NCBI GenBank assembly: GCA_018303315.1
Contig: JAGVYJ010000009.1
Span: 1 to 8,170 of the forward strand
Length of the DNA: 8,170 bases
Direction of reading: 5' to 3'
Origin: Candidatus Woesearchaeota archaeon
Lineage (GTDB): Archaea; Nanobdellota; Nanobdellia; Woesearchaeales; JAGVYJ01
This document shows, piece after piece, positions 6,438 through 8,170 of this stretch. The notes beneath the pieces were generated by a model. The model did no database searches and was not told the DNA's origin. It worked only from the letters and a program-made list of their open reading frames with translations. The first letter of the stretch is position 1; every line of letters begins with the position of its first letter. The position numbers and the translations under genes were made by a program.

Positions 6438-7058
6438 TCAACCGGAAATCACAATTTCAGCCTGGCGCGGCTCAGTGGAAGTTGTGTTTGTAAATATTAA
6501 TTTTCCTTTAAATTCAAAAGCGCCCTGCAATATTGGTTCTTCGCAAGTTATGCGCCCAGTGAGTTGCTGATTTGCAAGGAGCGCAATTTGTTTTTCTCCA
6601 ATATCGATTAGACTGCATCTTACCCCCGGGCAGCCCTCGAATCTTACTATCTGGCAAGAGTCAGACGCATCAGAATCCTCCAGCCTCACCAAAAGGATGT
6701 CCTCGCCAATATTGTTGCGGAAGGAAAAGTCAACCAGGCGCTGGTCTGCAGGGCCGGTTGCCGTGCAGTTATCCTGCCCTATGCTGCATGAGAGAGGCAA
6801 AGCATTGCCCGGGGAGGAAGAAGAAAGGAGCATGACCAGAAGCACGCTGATTACAGGTATGAGCAGGACCGCGGCCATTCCCAATGCAAGCTTTCGGGGG
6901 AAAGGCGTTTTCGGCGTGTCTCTGCCGGTAATCTGGAAAGCTTCGTCAATGACCTCTCCTGGGTAGCCATGCTGCGACAGGATTGTGCGAATCTGGGCCT
7001 CATTGAACCCCCTGCCGAGATTTTCGCGTATGTATGCCAGAAGCTCCTGCTGCACCAT
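6438..7058 (-). CDS. Single-pass membrane protein: short helical N-terminal module, one TM helix, Cys-rich outside domain
   Basis: The start at 7058 (206 residues) is preferred over an in-frame ATG at 7205, because a TATA box lies 25 bases upstream. The longer form would also overlap the PolD gene by over 100 bases with low-complexity, Arg-rich sequence. Residues 2-42 (QQELLAYIRENL; GFNEAQIRTIL; GYPGEVIDEAF) look like a small three-helix module. From memory it recurs at the N-termini of many uncharacterised DPANN membrane proteins. A positively charged PFPRK (52-56) precedes a transmembrane helix at about 57-79. The remainder is presumably outside: six Cys (91, 98, 135, 143, 148, 172), two N-glycosylation sequons (N97-C-T and N191-T-T), and alternating strand-like segments ending FKGKLIFTNTTS (183-194) then AEIVISG. 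This resembles the beta-sandwich tails of archaeal pilin-like or secreted proteins. Function unknown. Confidence 0.72.
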   Translation of the reverse strand: MVQQELLAYIRENLGRGFNEAQIRTILSQHGYPGEVIDEAFQITGRDTPKTPFPRKLALGMAAVLLIPVISVLLVMLLSSSSPGNALPLSCSIGQDNCTATGPADQRLVDFSFRNNIGEDILLVRLEDSDASDSCQIVRFEGCPGVRCSLIDIGEKQIALLANQQLTGRITCEEPILQGAFEFKGKLIFTNTTSTEPRQAEIVISG

Positions 7059-7079
7059 ACCGCTTAAAGAGGGATATGT

Positions 7080-7087
7080 GTTATAAA
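7080..7087 (-). promoter_or_regulatory. TATA box of the single-pass membrane protein gene
   Basis: The minus strand reads AACTTTTTATAAC; TTTATAAC is centred about 25.5 bases before the ATG at 7058. It lies within the first 20 bases after the stop codon of the PolD gene (7096-7098), so the downstream gene can be transcribed independently of polC even though only 37 bases separate the two. Confidence 0.55.
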
Positions 7088-7095
7088 AAGTTTGT

Positions 7096-8170
7096 TCAGC
7101 CGAACCAGGCGCCAAGCCCTGTCTGCTTCTCCTTGTCCTGGCCAAAGACCTCGTCCACGTGCCTCCGTGTGAGGTCAAGGGTCTGGCGCAGATATGGGGA
7201 AACATGATACTTGTTGGCGAGGCTTATGGCAGGCTCCAGATACTTCACGATGGAGCCGTGGGAAATTGTAAAGATCAGCTTTCCGTCACACTTGTCGCAT
7301 CTCCCTATCAGCGGCGGCCTCCTGAATTTCCTGTTGCAGTTAACGCACCTGAACTGCTGGACAGAGAATTTCCTGAGGTTCCCTTTGATGTCCTTGATGA
7401 AGTGCTTCTCTATCACCAGCCTGGCCACTTCAGCCTGGTCAACAGCCCTTACCTTCTCGGCAATGGCCATCTGCCCTTTTAGCTTTTCCTCCATGGAAGG
7501 CAGTGTCTTGTAGGCAGAGCTGTTCAGGCCGATGTTTATGCCTGATAAAAGGTGGGTGTATCCATATCCCTCGTATTGCCTCTCGGTCCCCAGGTAATCT
7601 CCCATAAGAGGCACCTTAACTTCCCAGGGCAGCCTGTATTCGGCAGCCGCCCTATAGAGCTTAAGGGGGTATTGCCAGGAGACGTCAAACCTGAAAGCCA
7701 GGTCATCTACTTCTGACGGGATAAGGCGTGCTGTCAGCACAAGTGGAGCGTCCATTGTCCTCGCTCCCCTCTTGTTCGGCAGATACTGCCTCGAGAAATT
7801 CAGGAGCGAGTCCATAAGAAGCATCACGCAGGACTCATCTCCGTCTGCATCCCTTCTCATGGCAGCATGAAACAATGGGTGGGCGAGCATGCACTGCGTC
7901 TGCGAAAACCCTATGACCCTGCCAAGAATGCCTGCAGATGTGTGCGGGGCAAGCCCCACCACCAGGCAGCCTATTACATCGTCCTCTGTCTTAAGCGAGT
8001 AGAATGAGCGCTGGCCGTATAATTTGACAAGAAGCTCATCTATGAATTTGGAAATCTTGAATAGCGATACCTTTGCGCTTTCCTCTCCCAGCGAAGCGTT
8101 GCCGGGAAGCACGAGGTCCTGTGGCTTCAGCTCCAGCAGCTGTGTCTCATCAGCCAGCGGCTTCCCGTAG
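7096..8170 (-). CDS. polC: Archaeal DNA polymerase II (PolD) large subunit DP2, C-terminal part (5' end outside window)
   Basis: The last 357 residues of the catalytic subunit of replicative polymerase PolD are present. The frame is open to the window edge, so any Met or Val near base 8112 is internal. LELKPQDLVLP, SLFKISKFIDELL and GRVIGFSQTQCMLAHPLFHAAMRR match the DP2 core. DADGDE (7834-7851) is the catalytic Mg2+ motif, usually N-x-DGDE, with two Asp as metal ligands in the Pyrococcus enzyme; here the first position is Asp instead of Asn. DSLLNFSRQYLPNKRGARTMDAPLV and EKVRAVDQAEVARLVIEKHFIKDIKGNLR follow (family-typical blocks, each described here only by their key residues). A zinc site is formed by CVNC and CDKC. 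The C-terminus QTGLGAWF (7102-7125) is a PIP box (QxxLxxWF) for PCNA binding. No intein interrupts this part. The short tail after the zinc site is ordinary for non-Thermococcus DP2. Confidence 0.95.
   Translation of the reverse strand, partial: YGKPLADETQLLELKPQDLVLPGNASLGEESAKVSLFKISKFIDELLVKLYGQRSFYSLKTEDDVIGCLVVGLAPHTSAGILGRVIGFSQTQCMLAHPLFHAAMRRDADGDESCVMLLMDSLLNFSRQYLPNKRGARTMDAPLVLTARLIPSEVDDLAFRFDVSWQYPLKLYRAAAEYRLPWEVKVPLMGDYLGTERQYEGYGYTHLLSGINIGLNSSAYKTLPSMEEKLKGQMAIAEKVRAVDQAEVARLVIEKHFIKDIKGNLRKFSVQQFRCVNCNRKFRRPPLIGRCDKCDGKLIFTISHGSIVKYLEPAISLANKYHVSPYLRQTLDLTRRHVDEVFGQDKEKQTGLGAWFG

Noticed and set aside
7059..7205. Longer N-terminus of the single-pass membrane protein from the ATG at 7205
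   Set aside because: It overlaps the PolD gene by 110 bases, is Arg-rich and unstructured, and contains the TATA box of the inner start.
8110..8112. GTG at 8112 as start of the PolD fragment
   Set aside because: The frame continues upstream to the window edge with family-typical sequence (LELKPQD), so this is an internal Val.

Overview
The window is archaeal and probably comes from a DPANN-like or related euryarchaeal lineage. The evidence is an archaeal/eukaryotic-type tryptophanyl-tRNA synthetase, the C-terminal part of the large subunit (DP2) of the archaea-specific replicative polymerase PolD, and an archaeal topoisomerase I with three zinc ribbons. AGG/AGA dominate among arginine codons, and TATA boxes (TTTAAATA-like) stand about 23-28 bases before start codons in place of Shine-Dalgarno sites. 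A short helical N-terminal module followed by one membrane helix, as in the 206-residue protein, is a pattern I associate with DPANN genomes. The lineage is an inference. No rRNA, tRNA, CRISPR or mobile element was seen.

Layout. 1-324 (-) is the N-terminus of a polytopic GT-C/PTPS-related membrane protein cut by the window edge. 360-1085 (-) is a DPM1-like family 2 glycosyltransferase. 1179-2300 (+) is trpS. 2301-3053 (-) is a hydrophobic, probably membrane-associated protein of unknown function. 3028-3906 (-) is a protein-kinase-like gene just upstream of it. 4109-6292 (+) is topA. 6293-6437 is an AT-rich intergenic gap. 6438-7058 (-) is a single-pass membrane protein with a Cys-rich outside domain. 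7096-8170 (-) is the 3' part of the PolD large-subunit gene.

Functional themes. The two leftmost genes fit lipid-linked sugar and surface glycosylation: a DPM-like enzyme would make a polyprenyl-phosphate sugar and a GT-C enzyme would use it. trpS, topA and polC are housekeeping information-processing genes. The kinase-like/membrane pair is the least explained part. The two reading frames overlap by 26 bases at a run of five A (minus strand), and loss of one A would fuse them into one protein of about 534 residues. They may therefore be a split or frameshifted single gene, or a translationally coupled pair.

Regulation. Six genes have a TATA-like box at nearly constant distance from the start codon and no ribosome-binding site, so mostly leaderless transcripts are expected. 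This spacing also moves two starts inward from the longest possible ORF: to 3906 for the kinase-like gene and to 7058 for the single-pass protein.
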